Part shown: one piece after another, positions 41,667 through 58,168 of the stretch
Layout of the letters: each line of letters begins with the position of its first letter
Numbering within the stretch: the stretch's first letter is position 1
Source: Lactifluus volemus
Taxonomy: Eukaryota > Basidiomycota > Agaricomycetes > Russulales > Russulaceae
DNA length: 64,000 nucleotides
Direction: 5' to 3'
NCBI GenBank assembly: GCA_022376515.1
Contig: WTXI01000106.1
Coordinates: 54,366-118,365 of the forward strand
Program-made: the position numbers and the translations under genes
Notes under the pieces: generated by a model
Seen by the model: the letters and a program-made list of their open reading frames with translations, nothing else
Database searches by the model: none
Told to the model about the DNA's origin: nothing

Positions 41667-43260
41667 TTTTCTCTTATTGAGATGGGTTTAGGGGATCGCC
41701 CTATGTACCGTGTCATAACTATACAGTGTCTGCTATGTGTAGCTACTCTTGCAATTTGTCCAGTAACCCTCTCCTTGTCCTGCATTTTGTCTCGGTGTTG
41801 AGCCAGGCTAAGCAGTGGTTGGAGGTCTCCTCATATGGCTGGTCTGAGGCTAGTGCTCTGCCATACATGCAGTGGGGGAAATGCGATTCTGCACTCTGCT
41901 GGGGGCCAGGAGTAGACAATGTTGGCGTCAGTTCTTGAGGCTTCAATGTTAAGCTTGTCTTCTTCTTCTTTTTTGATGGATGTTGGTCTTGTGTCTTCTT
42001 AGCCTGAGGTAGAGCAGTGGTTATGGTGCTGATGGGAGGGGTGAGGGGAGCATCTCAAGTCTTGGGGACTGGCTTGTTCAGCTTTGGGGCAGCTCTGGAC
42101 TTGCCTTCATCAGGAAAACCTATCTGGCCTTAAAGTGTATTAGATGCTCCTTAAAGCTTACTTAAGTGTCTTATTGACAGTGGTAAGTAGATCCTTCTGC
42201 TTACCACTGTCAATAAGACACTTAAGTAAGCTTTAAGGAGTATCTAATACACTTTAAGGCCAGATGGGTTTTCCTGATGTTTGCTGCTCACCTCCCCACT
42301 ATCATCGCTTTCCTTCTTGAAGAAAGGGCATCAGTGTCGCTTGGCAGCCCTGCATGACACAAACTTTCACTTGCAGTACTTGCATGACTGTTGTGGTTTG
42401 CCATTGGCCACATCAACTGCAGCTTTCTGGTGTGCCTGCCTTGATGCACAGTTTCTTTTCTGTGCAAGTTCCTTCTTCTCCTTCAGAGCCAGAGTTGCCA
42501 CCCTCTGACCCTTGGTGAGATCAAAGAAAGCTTGAGGGCCCTCTCCATTAAGAAGCTCTAAAATAAATTCAAACATCACCTTTTTCACCTTATTGAGGGG
42601 GCAAGGCACAAGCGCAACAGCACACTTGACCAGGTGAGCATGGAACTGGGGAGTGAACTCAACCCAAAAAATTTTTCTGTCTTCAGCCTTTTGGGCTGAA
42701 ATGACATTAGCCACGAGGTGGTCCCATGATAAGAACCAGCGACAGCAGAAGATGTTGTGGCAGTCAAACACTGAAAGCTTGTCAGCTACAGAAAGTGCCC
42801 TTTGGGTTAGGGTTTTGCCCTTTGCCCTGGGGGTCGTGCCCGCCTGCCCTTTGCCTGGGGAAACACCAGTGGGTTCAGGGTGTGGAGAGTTAGGCTGTAA
42901 AATGGGGGTCCTAGTGCAAAACAGCATAAAAAGTATCTGGGAGTTTGATGTGCCAGCCTCGCCCTGCAAGCTGAGTGGCTTGGGGGGGGGCTACAGAGGG
43001 AGTAGGAGGGGGGTCAACGGCTTGGGGGATGAAGGCAGCTCTGAGGGCCACCTCAACCATGTCTGAACCATCACCTAGGTGATGTTCTTGCTGGATGTCG
43101 TCTGGGATGGTGCAGACAACTTCCAGGGCCACTTTTATTGCCTCAGCAGTGCTGGGAGTACCTAAAGTGCGGTCATCCTTGGCTTTGTTAAAGGACTGAA
43201 TGTCAAGAATGGGAGGATAAGACATTGAGGAAAATTGATGATGGTGGTAAGAAGTCAAGA
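41667..43260 (-). pseudogene. Gag-like unit 1 (broken by a MITE)
   Basis: On the minus strand the unit starts MSYPPILDIQSFNKAKDD and continues in frames reading DHLVANVISAQKAEDRKIFW, QFHAHLVKCAVALVP and LNKVKKVMFEFILELLNGEG. It ends in a Lys-rich region with a CKYCK cysteine pair. The architecture of helical capsid-like part, basic tail and Cys pair resembles retrotransposon gag, but I cannot name the family. A 172-bp MITE at 42108-42279 and several stops disrupt it. Confidence 0.5.
42108..42279. mobile_element. Palindromic MITE, copy 2, with empty-site comparison
   Basis: 172 bp, starting CATCAGGAAAACC and ending with its reverse complement; arms are about 80 bp. The sister tandem unit at about 43725-43735 reads CTTGCCTTTGCCGC with no insertion. 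Comparing the two gives a 2-bp (TT) duplication at the insertion site. Confidence 0.85.
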
Positions 43261-43287
43261 GAGCTTGTCCAATTGACTTGTTGAGCG

Positions 43288-44735
43288 TGAACTTTTCTCT
43301 TATTGAGACGGGTTTAGGGGATCGCCCTATGTACCGTGTCATAACTATACAGTGTCCGCTATGTGTAGCTACTCTTGCAATTTGTCCAGTAACCCTCTCC
43401 TTGTCCTGTGTTTCGTCTCAGTGTTGAGCTAGGCTGAGTGGTGGTCGGAGGTCTCCTTGTGTGGCTGGTCTGAGGCTAGTGCTCTGCTGTACATGCGGTG
43501 GGAGAAGTGCGTCTCTGCACTCTGCCAGGGGCCAGGAGTAGACGTTGTCGGCTTCGGTTCTTGAGGCTTCAATGTCGAGCTTGTCTTCTTCTTCTTTTTC
43601 GATGGATGTTGGTCTTGCGTCTTCTTAGCCTGAGGTAGAATGGTGGTCATGGTGCTGATGGGGGGGGGTGGGGGGAGCATCTCGAGTATTGGGGACCGGC
43701 TTGTTCAGCTTTGGGGCGGCTCTAGACTTGCCTTTGCCGCTCGCCTCCCCACTCTCATTGCTTTCCCCCTTGGAGAAAGGGCATCAGTGTCGCTTGGTGG
43801 CCCTGCGTGACGCAAACTCTCACTTGCAGTACTTGCATGACCGTTGTGGTTTGCCATTGGCTGCATTAACAGTAGCTTTCCGGCGCGCCTGCCTTGATGC
43901 GCAGTTTCTTTTCTGTGCAAGTCACCTCTTCTCCTTCAGAGCTAGAGTTGCCACCCTCTGACCCTTGGTGAGATCGAAAAAAGCTTGAGGGCCCTCTCCA
44001 TTAAGAAGCTCTAAAATAAATCCAAACATCACCTTTTTCACCTTGTTGAGGGGGTGAGGTACAAGTGCAATAGCGCACTTGACCAGGTGTGCATGGAACT
44101 GGGGAGCAAACTCAACCCAAAAAATTTTTCTGTCTTCAGCCTTTTGGGCCAAAATGACGTTAGCCACGAGGTGGTCCCGTGATAAGAACCAACGACAGCG
44201 GAAGGTGTTGTGGATGTCAAACACTGATAGCTTGTCAGCTACAGAAAGTGCCCTTTGGGTTAGGGTTTTGCCCTTTGCCCTAGGGGTCGTGCCCACCTGC
44301 CCTTTGCCCGGGGAAATGCCGGTGGGTTCAGGGTGTGGAGAATTGGGCTGTGAAATGGGGGTCCCAGTGCAAAATGGTGTAAAAGGCGTCTAGGAGTTTG
44401 ATGTGCCAGCCTCGCCCTGCGAGCTGAGTGGCTTGGGGGGGGCTACAGAGGGAGTAGGAGGGGGGTCAACGGCTTGGGGGATGAAGGCAGCTCTGAGGGC
44501 CGCCTCAACCACATCCGAACCATTGCCTAGGCGATGTCCTCTCTGGATGTCATCTGGGATGTTACAGACAACCTCCAGGGCCGCTTTTATTGCCTCAGCA
44601 GCACCAGGAGTACCTAAAGTGCAGTCGTCCTTGGCTTTGTTGAGGGACTGAATGTCAAGAATGGGAGGATAAGACATCGAGGAAAATTGATGATGGTGGT
44701 AAGAAGTCAAGAGGCTTGCAATTGACTTGTTTCAC
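43288..44735 (-). pseudogene. Gag-like unit 2
   Basis: A second copy of the 1.44-kb unit, without the MITE. The minus-strand start MSYPPILDIQSLNKAKDD lies at about 44673. It shares the DHLVANVILAQKAEDRKIFW and HLVKCAIALVPHPLNKVKK blocks with unit 1 and has its own stops. The two units are similar along their full length, with mostly transition differences. Confidence 0.5.
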
Positions 44736-44948
44736 TCTCCTGAAAGACAGAACTCTCCTCTCCTCCCTCCCCCTCTTTCTCTTACCCTCCTACATGCCCT
44801 AATAAGGCTACTGAAGCTTGGTGGTTGTGCTACAACACCACAGGGCTCTGCACATTGTTACTTTAAGTAACCAGCCTAGGTCTTAGAAGAGACCAGAATC
44901 ACTTGAACCCTAATTGGGACCTGGCCCTAGTGGAGCCGTAACAGGATG

Positions 44949-46915
44949 ACAGATCAGGCAGGGTTAGATGATATGGCAAGGCACAGTGGCACACATGCAG
45001 CAGAGAGGCAATAATGGAAGCAGGAGACAGGCAGAGGTGGAAATAGATGCTTTAATTAGGTGCAGTGGGGTGGCAGTGGCAGCAGCAGTAGGTGGAGACA
45101 ATGGCACACACTTATCTCATAGGAGGCATGACCCACCTCAACCCCACCTCAACCCCAACCCCAGCCTTGGGGTAAGGGTTTGCTGGGGTAAGGGTAAGGG
45201 TACCAATAAAGATACAGTGACTTTCAAAACCCTTCTCATAAAACTGACCCTCACTCCAAAACTGATATATCTCCTGTTATAAGCATGCTATGATATTGGG
45301 TAGGGCATTATTTGAAAGGTATGGTTCTCACGTTTCTGGCAATATATTATACATGTCATGGAGATGCCTCAATCATAAGATATATTCAACTTAATGCAGA
45401 TTACTATAAGAAGGGTTTTGTTGTGGCCATTTCCAAAAACCTTTACCATAATGTAATAAGGGTAATTCTTATTTAAATGACCTCAAAATTGGCATGCTAT
45501 TAGCTTATAGCTAATATAATCTGAATCAGTTGCAAACATGTGAAAACAGTGTTAGTTTTCAAACATTTACAGCCATTAAGTTAAATGTGGTAATGAAACC
45601 CTTCTTTTTTATATTGTAGGTCATTTTTCCTAGAAACATCTCTTGGCTGTGAATAATATTATTAGTACTATAACTACAAGTGACAGATTGAATTGTTTCA
45701 ACATTTCAAAGCTTCTAAAAAGTCATTTAAAGAGGCTTTTTACTGATAATTTATTGTAGAGGGGGTAATGTTTCTTGATTAACAAATGAAATAAATAATT
45801 TAAGAGGAATGACTCCTTATAAGGTCATACACCACAGTCCCCTCTATCAGATAAGTGGTTAGTTAAGTTAAAACCAGGTGAATAAGGGCTTATATTATTG
45901 AAAATACTTCTGTAAATGTGTGTTATTATTAGTTACTTTCTTACTCAGCTTTTTATAGCAATTCTTCTTTACTTAGGTCCTATAGTATAAGCTTATGTAA
46001 TGTAATTTGATCATATCTAACTAAATAATTCACTGCAATCTCTTTACTATCCTTTTTTAGTGCTTTTTTACATAGTTTATTTATATGTTACTATTGTCTT
46101 AGTTCAAATACTGTTCTTTTCCTCTCTCACTACCTTTATAAATATATATGCACAGCCACAATAGGATATTTCACTAAAGGGCAGTGTGACCTTTACTAAT
46201 CCAATGTATTTTAGTCTTTAAATGGTGTATTTCATTTGTTAATTAAGAAACATTACCCCCTCTACAATAAATTATCAGTAAAAAGCCTCTTTAAATGACT
46301 TTTTAGAAGCTTTGAAATGTTGAAACAATTCAATCTGTCACTTGTAGTTATAGTACTAATAATATTATTCACAGCCAAGAGATGTTTCTAGGAAAAATGA
46401 CCTACAATATAAAAAAGAAGGGTTTCATTACCACATTTAACTTAATGGCTGTAAATGTTTGAAAACTAACACTGTTTTCACATGTTTGCAACTGATTCAG
46501 ATTATATTAGCTATAAGCTAATAGCATGCCAATTTTGAGGTCATTTAAATAAGAATTACCCTTATTACATTATGGTAAAGGTTTTTGGAAATGGCCACAA
46601 CAAAACCCTTCTTATAGTAATCTGCATTAAGTTGAATATATCTTATGATTGAGGCATCTCCATGACATGTATAATATATTTCCAGAAACGTGAGAACCAT
46701 ACCTTTCAAATAATGCCCTACCCAATATCATAGCATGCTTATAACAGGAGATATATCAGTTTTGGGGTAAGGGTCAGTTTTATGAGAAGGGTTTTGGAAG
46801 TCACTGTACCCCAGGGTTACCCTTGCTGTTCACTAGACCCCATTAAATAACCCCAACTAAGTAGATAGGAAAATTGCATGATACAGGTGAGGTTACCCAT
46901 GTCCATCACTACTCA
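44949..46915. mobile_element. Second member of the 39235-type hAT-like family, host of the foldback element
   Basis: The right end, TTACCCATGTCCATCACTA (about 46893-46911), matches the inverted terminal repeat of the element at 39235. The internal CCCCAGCCTTGGGGTAAGGG and CCCAGGGTTACCC also match it. The left terminal repeat was not found and may be lost. The foldback element at 45215 is inserted in it. Confidence 0.5.
45215..46806. mobile_element. 1.6-kb foldback element with about 580-bp inverted arms, Tc1/mariner-like
   Basis: Arms at about 45215-45793 and 46228-46806 are near-perfect inverted copies; the ends read CAGTGACTT...AAGTCACTG. A TA dinucleotide stands directly outside each end (45213-45214, 46807-46808). 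A CAGT end plus TA target is the Tc1/mariner pattern. It is AT-rich, without coding frames, with a spacer of about 430 bp. Mobilisation in trans by a related transposase is inferred. Confidence 0.8.
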
Positions 46916-47202
46916 AGGCAACTTTGAGGGCCAACCACAGGTGTTCAGAACCAGCCCCAGAGCCAAATTCGGCCAAAATGAGTGGCCCTAACCTAAACTG
47001 ACTCCCAGACAGTCTATACCATACCCACAGTATCATAGGTATCTGTGTGATTTATAACAAATGACACACAGAAATAGAACAAATGAGAGAATATGCTCAT
47101 TCTACATTACAATGATTGCAAGACAGGAATAGATAGGGCATGTAGTGCCCGCAAAACCATTCCAGCAGTGGAATTATTCTGAGTTTTAGCAGTCACTCCA
47201 TT
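46916..47202. other. RPB1 3' flank
   Basis: Unique sequence between the last repeat and the RPB1 stop codon. It probably holds the RPB1 3' UTR and poly(A) site on the minus strand. No gene is seen. Confidence 0.5.
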
Positions 47203-53737
<6,535 letters not shown>

Positions 53738-54139
53738 GGCTGAGAGACAGGAGGCAGGAGACAATGAAGGTAACTACTATGGGGAACGGACGGCAGTGAA
53801 CACACTCAGCGGTCACACTCGTGTCACAGCTTACCTTAGCTGAAGTTTCATTCTCCGCTAACTGGTGTGTTGGGTCCGTTAGTAATTTAACTTTTACATG
53901 AGTCATATTGACTTATCTCCTATTAGATGTGGCGTATTCCTAGCAGAATCCCAATTCTTACGCGTAGGAGGCCCTGTATGAACTTGATACAGTACCACGG
54001 CGAGAGCTTCGAGTCACTGATTACGGAGCCTGCTTACGTAATGAAATTCGGAGTGTGAATTACCTCCGCAGGCCCGCGCACCTGCACTCCTGGCTCAACG
54101 ACCTTGCAACTGGAATAATAACCTCATTCACCATTCACC
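53738..54139. promoter_or_regulatory. Shared divergent promoter of RPB1 and VPS27
   Basis: About 400 bp separate the two start codons. It includes a palindromic TTACGTAA (about 54034-54041), a bZIP-type site, and CT-rich stretches. No strong TATA box is clear on either side. Confidence 0.5.
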
Positions 54140-56513
54140 ATGTCGACATTAAGTAGCTGGCTTTGGGGAACCAGTCAACTAGATGAAGCTATTGGTAAGC
54201 TGTTCTATTCGTTCTCGTAGAATCCGTGCGTGACGGACAAGTACAGATAAAGCTACATCCGAGCTCCTTCCAGCTGGTTCAGAAGATATCGCCCTCAATC
54301 TTGAGATATGTGATCAAGTACGGTCCAAGAGTGTCCCGCCAAAGGATGCTATGCGCGCGTTAAAACGCAGATTGAATCATAAAAACCCAAACGTTCAACT
54401 CTTAGCGCTAAACGTTAGTGTCTTCTATTTCTACAGAACCGTTGGTTTACAATTAACCTGTCTAGTTGACTGATGTATGCATCAAGAACGGTGGAGATCA
54501 CTTTCTCGTAGAGATCACGTCCAGAGAATTCATAGACAATCTTGTTTCTATACTCAAGACGTCTTCACTGAATCGTGACGTCAAGTCTAAGATTCTTCGC
54601 TGTATGCAAACTTGGGCAATCTCATTCAAGGGAAAGCACAACCTCAGCTATGTTGAGCAGGTGTATAAGTCATTAAAGGCCGAAGGTGAGTTTTCATCGA
54701 GTTGTGGACACCGAACATGTGCCTATGACCTTCCAGGGTTTCATTTTCCTCCGGAGGACCTTGCCATAGCGGGCTCGGCTCTCGTTGACACGCAGACTGC
54801 TCCAGAGTGGATCGATTCTGATGTTTGTCTTCGTTGCCGGGACACGTTCACATTCACCAATCGAAAGCATCACTGCCGGAATTGTGGGCGGGTATTTGAC
54901 CAGAAATGTTCTTCGAAGACCCTTCCGCTTCCGCATTTCGGCATTGCGCAAGAGGTAAGAGTCTGCGATTCTTGTCACAGGGACCTTATGCGGCAGAAGG
55001 ACAAAATGTAAGTGTTCATGATTAGAGTTTCGTCAACGTGATTAAGCCTCCTGTAAGGTCAAATAACACGCATCGTCCCTTGTACGGCGCATCCCGCCCT
55101 GAACACCGCTCTGAGCGTGATTTCGTGGACGCAGACCTCCAAAGGGCAATACAGTTGTCACTGGAAGAAGTTAATGCACAGGGACAGCATAGGCGTCCGG
55201 GTCATGTGCCGTACCAACCTGATCCTTGGCAACGTTCTGAGCCACCATTGGTTGAGCACACCCCACGACTGTCGACCCAGGTTGATGAAGATGATGATCC
55301 CGACCTTAGGACTGCCATTGAAGCCAGCCTTCGCGAAGCTAATGCCCCAAAGCCAAGTGCGCCGATCGGCCTCGAGACCCCCAGAGCTGAAGAACCGCCG
55401 CTCACCCACGCTGGCTTAAGTCAACCACAGCCCTATCCTTCTGCCACCTCACACGCGCAGCCAGTTCTTCCAAATCATGACCTGGCGCCTTTAGAGTCCG
55501 ATACAATTATTGCGTTTAGTCAGGCAGTTGACCAGGTGCAAGCACAGGGATTTGGGGACCTGGCACGGTTTCCGGCAGTGAATCAGCTGTTTGACAATGC
55601 GAATAACCTGAGGCCGAAACTTGCAAGGAGCTTGGATGACACAGGTCGTAAAGAAGGTATACTTTTTTCTTTCGCTGTTGTGTACCTACCTGATTCGAAT
55701 ACTGTTTCATCAGGGCTGCTCAATGAGATGAATGACAAACTCGCTCAGGCGGTAAAGTTGTATGATCAGATCTTGACGCAGCAGGTTTCACGCCCAACGT
55801 GGCGTCAGCAAACTGCATCACCTCCAAGGCAACCTCATGACCAATGGAACTACGTGCAAGCACTGACGTCTCCTCAACTCACTAATGCCTCTGTGACACC
55901 GGCAGTACACCAACCCTCTTCCACCTACACACCCTTGCCGGCCCACCCGCCCTCTGCTAGGGCAGATGCTTTGCTGCCCCAGTCACCTCAGCAAACCTGG
56001 TCTCAGCCGCCTTATGCACCTTCCGCTACCAGTCCTCCCCCCCTCATCACAGCACCTGAGATGAACCCACAACACCACACTGCCGCCACCTCGCAATCCC
56101 CAACTTCTTACCAATACCAATATGCGCGCCCAATCAAACCTGTCTCAATTCAACAACTTGCGCCACCAGCGCCTCCACCAGGACAGGCGATTACCCCTCT
56201 ACAACATCCCGTGACATCCGTTTCTGTGCAATCTGCCTTACATCAACAGGTATCTTCCCCGCCACCTGTACCCCACCACCAACGACCGCAACCGCAACAG
56301 CCTCCATCACGACATAACAGTGTCGTTCATGTCGCACAAGCACCGCCGCCGCATTTGCAGCAGCAATACGCCCCCCCACCTGCACCTGCGCCCATCCTTC
56401 CGAACTTCCCATCGGTCCCAACAGCACCGCCGATTATCCCGTATAGTTCTTATGACTCTACAACATCGGTCGTGGAACAACCGAAAAAAGAGGCTCTTTT
56501 GATCGAGTTGTAG
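54140..56513 (+). CDS. VPS27: Vps27/Hrs, ESCRT-0 subunit, 6 exons, 703 aa
   Basis: The protein binds ubiquitinated cargo on endosomes and recruits ESCRT-I for sorting into multivesicular bodies. Exons: 54140-54194, 54247-54413, 54466-54685, 54737-55007, 55058-55656, 55714-56513; total 2112 nt. Domains: VHS (about 10-145), FYVE finger (about 175-235, [20 protein letters not shown] and a later CDSCH) that binds PtdIns3P, two ubiquitin-interacting motifs ([30 protein letters not shown]), a helical region (about 400-490) and a long Pro/Gln-rich tail. The tail holds a PTAP motif, the known ESCRT-I (Vps23/Tsg101) docking type, and ends LLIEL, resembling the terminal clathrin-binding motif of the family. 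Intron sizes are 50-57 nt. It diverges from RPB1. Confidence 0.93.
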
Positions 56514-56760
56514 AATGCCGGAAACAGCACGAGAGGACGTGGGCATGCACTTGATTCCAGTTTTGTAGTTGTTATTGCTCATACTTTAATTCTTTGATTC
56601 TTTTTTGAGGCACAAACGGAGTGTGGTGTAAAAAACACCCAACGACGTGCTTCATATTCTGAGTCTTCGCTAACTAAGTGTTAAGTAGCAGGTGATTTCC
56701 ATCAGCACTGAGCTTTTGGCATGTCCAGCTGGTGCGAGGCCCGGTGTGAGAAGCACATCG
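56514..56760. other. VPS27 3' flank
   Basis: Non-coding sequence after the VPS27 stop, AT-rich and probably containing its poly(A) site. Nothing else is recognised. Confidence 0.4.
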
Positions 56761-57955
56761 TATTTGAGGACCTATGTTTTGGATGAAAGTAAATGCCGAG
56801 ACCGAACGTCACAACAGAATGCACATCTACAATACCAATAACCCTAGTGAGGACTGACAACTTGAAGCGGGGAAGAAAGAGCGACTCGTGTGTACGTTGC
56901 GAAATGTCACAACAATTGGGACGGCGCCACAAAGCTTCAGGCCCCCCAACCAAATACCATACCCAAGCTCCGACCCCACCCTCCGAACAAGGCTTGATTT
57001 GCACCTCATCTGGTGTCGATTCGGGTAGCGCATGGACGGGCACGCGGGGGATGCATGTAATGACGAGCAATAGGTCCGGGAGCTCAATTCATCGCTACTG
57101 TGCCACAAGGGCGGAGCCCAGGGACGACGCTATTGGTCATTCTTTTCGGCCTGGTGTTCTTCTCCTTGACCTTGATGTCGATAATTTCTTAAGCGGATGC
57201 GACTCCCTAGAAATGGAGGCGCCATGAGAAAGAATGCTGCATCGCACTACTTGGACGGCTTGACATGAAATAACAAGCGAGGGGCCAGAGGGTAGATAAT
57301 TGGCGGGGTGTATACACATGGCGGAAAAGGTGCCTCATTCATGACATGAAGCACACCGGTCGGGATATGCAGGCCATGGCTGGTGGAGCGCAGTGGGCGC
57401 ACTAGTGGTACGACTCGCGATGAGACTTTCCTGTCAGTAAGCGCATAGAAGATGCGTTTAACAGAGCGGCCAGAGAGCAGCGAAAGAAGATTGCAGCGGA
57501 GTACACACATCGCGGCAAAGAGAGGTGACCTTCACCTCCCATACAGCTCTTGTGCAGTACTACCATGGAGGAACTTGACAGAAACAGGGTCCATAGCATC
57601 TACCTTCCTGAACTTGTGTAACTCGATAGGATGGCACCCTCGAATTTGGAGAAGGAAACCTGAAAAATAAATTGTCAAAGAGGAAGGCATGGCATGAGGG
57701 AAAATCAGACCTTGTCGACATGACAGCGATCGCAATATCCATAGCGCCCAAGTCCGGCGCATACGCATCCAAGCAATCCTTAAGAATCATGGCGCACAGA
57801 AATCCTACGTTCTGAATTGTATACCTGGAAGGGTTGCTTACGTCTTCGCCTTCGAGGCATGCCCAACCTTAAACCACACCGAAATCTGCGAGAGGTAAGT
57901 AGCTCTGTCTAAGATAATATTCTCTGGATCATACCATGTGCATGGAAAACTTCAT
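56760..57955 (-). CDS. Possible unassigned multi-exon gene
   Basis: Several minus-strand blocks look coding: one at about 57710-57860 reads YTIQNVGFLCAMILKDC, then DAYAPDLGAMDIAIAVMS; one at 57535-57680 reads CHPIELHKFRKVDAMDPVSV; and one at 56800-57040 reads GGVGAWVWYLVGGPEALW. GT donors and AG acceptors are present, for example an intron between AIAVMST and the next block. I could not join all blocks in one consistent frame. A proposed start, MKFSMHM, is at 57955. No family was recognised. It may be a real gene with mis-drawn introns, two small genes, or chance frames. Confidence 0.3.
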
Positions 57956-58168
57956 CAGCCACGGGGAATTGAATGTACTGGGGAGAAAGACAAGACAGGG
58001 GAACCTGCTCACTCGCACGGGGCGGAACCGTTAAATGGCAGCTCACCAAATTGGGCCAAACATTAGGCACGGCACGGCACCGTCATCGTAATGGTCTCTG
58101 ACTTACTCTGCGTTCTTCCTCGACTCGTATCCTCCGTCGACTAAGCCTCGCACCTCACTGTTGTACAG
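57956..58168. promoter_or_regulatory. VPS35 upstream region
   Basis: About 210 bp upstream of the VPS35 start, including a GCACGGCACGGCACC direct repeat (about 58067-58081). It would also serve the putative minus-strand gene. No definite motif was identified. Confidence 0.35.

Larger units (their letters stand above)
41357..44943. mobile_element. LTR-like element C with two tandem gag-like units inside
   Basis: The outer sequence begins TGTTATGGAATGC and ends GGAGCCGTAACA, short inverted LTR-style ends. Flanks GGATA (41352-41356) and GGATG (44944-44948) match at four of five bases. The outer parts (about 300 and 215 bp) would together form an LTR of about 520 bp, with TATAAAGTAGG near 41594. 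Between them lie two direct repeats of about 1.44 kb, separated and bounded by copies of CAATTG(A/G)CTTGTT at about 41653, 43271 and 44721. This arrangement suggests an insertion into the LTR followed by tandem duplication. Confidence 0.65.

Noticed and set aside
45160..45210. GGGTAA repeats considered as telomeric
   Set aside because: Only a few imperfect units are present, and they match internal sequence of the 39235-type element.
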